This document shows, one piece after another, positions 61,943 to 64,000 of a stretch of DNA of 64,000 bases. The notes beneath the pieces were generated by a model. It saw nothing but the letters and a program-made list of their open reading frames with translations, did not search any database and was not told where the DNA came from. How positions within the stretch are numbered: the first letter of the stretch is position 1; each line of letters begins with the position of its first letter. The stretch is taken from positions 62,001 to 126,000 of the forward strand of contig NZ_JAQSWB010000003.1 in NCBI RefSeq assembly GCF_029266855.1. The letters are read 5' to 3'. The DNA is from Fluviicola sp. (GTDB taxonomy: Bacteria; Bacteroidota; Bacteroidia; Flavobacteriales_D; Crocinitomicaceae). A program made the translations under genes and the position numbers.

Positions 61943-64000
61943 ATGTATTTGATTTTCGATACCGAAACAACCGGTTTACCTCGTGATTGGAATGCTCCTC
62001 TGACTGATTTAGATAATTGGCCCAGAGCGATCCAGATTGCCTGGCAATTACATGATGAGCTGGGGAATTTGGTCGAAGCAAAAGATTTCTTAATTCGCCC
62101 GGATGGTTTCGATATCCCCTACGATGCCGAGCGGATTCACGGGATTTCTACAGAACTTGCCATGGAACAGGGCGAGGCTTTGGAAGATGTTATCGCAGAA
62201 TTCAACGAAGCCTTACGAAAAGCAAACTTTGTTGTCGGACAAAACATCCGCTTTGACCTCAATATTATGGGGGCTGAGTTCTTGCGGACTCAGGTTGCAA
62301 CGAATATGCATGATCTCCCCGTTTTGGACACCTGTACGGAAGTTACTGCGGAACTGTGTAAAATTCCCGGGGGTCGTGGTGGTAAATTCAAATTACCGAC
62401 ACTAACGGAATTACACAATTACTTATTCAACGTTCCTTTCGGTGAAGCGCATAATGCAACTGCCGATGTGGAAGCGACTACGCGCTGTTTCTTTGAATTG
62501 ATTCGACGGGAAGTTTTCACAAAAGAAGAACTGAAGGTTGAACTGGAATACTTCGATCGCTTCAAAATAGCGAATCCGGATTATATTCAGCCAATTGGGC
62601 TTACCCATCTGAATTTAAAAGAGGAAAGTGCCAAACTCAAAAAACAAACAAGTGATGATTCTGTTTCGATTGACGTCTCGGAAGCAAGGGAACGCTTAAA
62701 GGATGTTCCTTTTGTTCACTTGCACAATCATACACAGTTTACCATTCTTCAGTCTACAATGGATGTGAAAGGTTTGGTGAAACAAGCCATTAAGCACAAC
62801 ATGCCGGCTGTCGCGTTGACGGATATCGGAAATATGATGGCTGCCTTTCATTTCGAAAAAGCAATTGCCGGAATAAATAAAGAAATTGAGGCTGAAAGAC
62901 AGGAAGCTGAGGAAAACGGACAAACGTATAACAGGCAGCCGCTCTTACCGATTATCGGTTGTGAGATGTATGTTTGCCGCGATCGTTTGGATAAAAGCGT
63001 AAAGGACAACGGATCACTGGTTGTTTTTATTGCGAAGAACAAGAAGGGTTATCACAACCTCATCAAGCTGGCTTCGATTGCGCATACTGAAGGAATGTAT
63101 TATGTTCCGCGAATTGATAAATCGGCAATAGAACAATACCACGAAGACCTGATTGTCCTTACCGGGGGCTTAAATGGAGAAATCCCGAGCTTGCTCCTGA
63201 ATGTAGGGGAAAAACAAGCGGAAGAAGCATTGATTTGGTGGAAGAATTTATTCCGGGATGATTTGTACGTGGAGATTATGCGCCACGGGCAGGAAGACGA
63301 AAACCGCGTAAATGCATCCCTGATCAAACTGGCCGAAAAGCATGAAATAAAACTGGTTGCCACGAATAATACCTTTTACGCTACAAAAGAGGATGCAAAC
63401 ACACACGATATTCTTCTTTGTGTAAGAGACGGTGAACAGGTAACGACTCCGAAAGGGAAAGGAAGAAATTTCCGCTTCGGATTGGAGAACGATGAGTATT
63501 ACTTCAAATCATCCGATGAAATGAAGGAATTGTTCCTGGATTTACCGGAAGCAATTGAAAATGTAGCTGAAGTTTTAAATAAGATAGAACCTTATGCGCT
63601 TGCCCGGGAAGTTTTACTTCCGGCTTTCGAAATCCCTGACGAGTTTAAGTATCCGGAAGATGAGGTCGATGGCGGAAAACGGGGAGAAAATGCTTACCTG
63701 AGACATCTGACGTATGAAGGTGCGGCTAAACGTTATCCGGAAATCACGGAAGAGATCCGTGACCGTTTGGATTTCGAGCTGGCTACGATTGAAAAGACAG
63801 GATACCCCGGATATTTCCTTATTGTACAGGATTTTTGTCACGCGGCACGTGAAATGGACGTTTCGGTAGGTCCCGGACGTGGTTCTGCAGCTGGCTCGGC
63901 AGTAGCATATTGTACCGGGATTACCAATGTCGATCCGATTGCTTACGATTTGCTATTTGAGCGTTTCCTGAATCCGGATCGCGTTTCCATGCCCGATATC
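61943..64000 (+). CDS. dnaE: DNA polymerase III alpha subunit with fused N-terminal exonuclease (5' part)
   Basis: The replicative polymerase subunit; the frame is open from the ATG at 61943 to the right edge (686 codons). Residues 1-~190 form a DnaQ-like DEDDh exonuclease ([40 protein letters not shown]). Next comes the PHP domain from ~255 ([29 protein letters not shown]), where the usual TDHG has become TDIG at 293-296, so a metal-ligand histidine is missing. The polymerase part starts with [15 protein letters not shown] (~643); the window ends at VSMPDI, just before a catalytic aspartate. This exonuclease fusion is known in Flavobacteriales. Confidence 0.93.
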   Translation, partial: MYLIFDTETTGLPRDWNAPLTDLDNWPRAIQIAWQLHDELGNLVEAKDFLIRPDGFDIPYDAERIHGISTELAMEQGEALEDVIAEFNEALRKANFVVGQNIRFDLNIMGAEFLRTQVATNMHDLPVLDTCTEVTAELCKIPGGRGGKFKLPTLTELHNYLFNVPFGEAHNATADVEATTRCFFELIRREVFTKEELKVELEYFDRFKIANPDYIQPIGLTHLNLKEESAKLKKQTSDDSVSIDVSEARERLKDVPFVHLHNHTQFTILQSTMDVKGLVKQAIKHNMPAVALTDIGNMMAAFHFEKAIAGINKEIEAERQEAEENGQTYNRQPLLPIIGCEMYVCRDRLDKSVKDNGSLVVFIAKNKKGYHNLIKLASIAHTEGMYYVPRIDKSAIEQYHEDLIVLTGGLNGEIPSLLLNVGEKQAEEALIWWKNLFRDDLYVEIMRHGQEDENRVNASLIKLAEKHEIKLVATNNTFYATKEDANTHDILLCVRDGEQVTTPKGKGRNFRFGLENDEYYFKSSDEMKELFLDLPEAIENVAEVLNKIEPYALAREVLLPAFEIPDEFKYPEDEVDGGKRGENAYLRHLTYEGAAKRYPEITEEIRDRLDFELATIEKTGYPGYFLIVQDFCHAAREMDVSVGPGRGSAAGSAVAYCTGITNVDPIAYDLLFERFLNPDRVSMPDI

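Overview
The window comes from a member of the Bacteroidota, most probably a Flavobacteriales bacterium; a Fluviicola-like member of the Crocinitomicaceae is my guess, not a demonstrated assignment. The evidence is Bacteroidota-type promoters (TAnnTTTG close to start codons, no consistent Shine-Dalgarno), several secreted proteins with type IX secretion (T9SS) C-terminal sorting domains, a methionine synthase split in two, a DnaE polymerase with a fused N-terminal DnaQ-like exonuclease, DUF1573, DUF3857 and DUF5686 families, and LytTR response regulators paired with TPR histidine kinases. I see no phage, insertion sequence, CRISPR array or conjugation gene. The window reads as chromosomal core plus lineage-specific envelope genes.

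Layout. 1-11.7 kb (minus strand): the start of a PKD-repeat surface protein, a SAM-I riboswitch controlling a split metH, a DUF5686 protein, and a coaX-outer membrane protein-lptC cluster. tRNA-Phe at 11.73 kb is divergent from coaX. 12.3-18.5 kb: an AraC regulator, two secreted hydrolases, a T9SS-exported RCC1 protein, an NTF2-like protein and a lipoprotein. 18.6-25.6 kb: a possible 32-residue peptide, a FadL-like porin, a rhomboid protease, a SixA-like phosphatase, a sigma factor coupled to an unusual anti-sigma/beta-barrel fusion, a T9SS cargo protein and the RNase P RNA. 25.6-36.8 kb: a solute-binding lipoprotein, HEAT protein, deoxynucleoside kinase, GH3 enzyme, a 42-residue membrane protein with its own promoter and terminator, a YugP-type protease, a Bax inhibitor-1 homologue, two transglutaminase/DUF3857 proteins, folE and queD.

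37-46.8 kb: hldD, a VOC protein, a histidine kinase/response regulator pair, Bcp peroxiredoxin with a YciI lipoprotein, a cysteine-rich lipoprotein beside a TlpA-like thioredoxin, and rpsF-rpsR-rplI with a probable S6:S18 leader hairpin. 46.8-64 kb: a metzincin-like lipoprotein, acnB and a second aconitase separated by three unrelated genes, a coiled-coil-tailed barrel protein, dapD, ruvX, def, three DUF1573 genes and the start of dnaE.

Links between genes: the SAM riboswitch ties methionine synthesis to S-adenosylmethionine level; coaX, lptC, hldD, the porins and the DUF5686 protein serve coenzyme A and outer-membrane biogenesis; folE and queD form a pteridine pair. The most unusual candidates are the sigma/anti-sigma-barrel pair (21.7-23.5 kb), the cysteine-rich lipoprotein with its thioredoxin neighbour (43.6-45.5 kb), the barrel with a heptad tail (56.6 kb), and a 54-base palindromic repeat present in two near-identical copies (36.9 and 58.5 kb). 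All function calls come from reading motifs; no database search was run.
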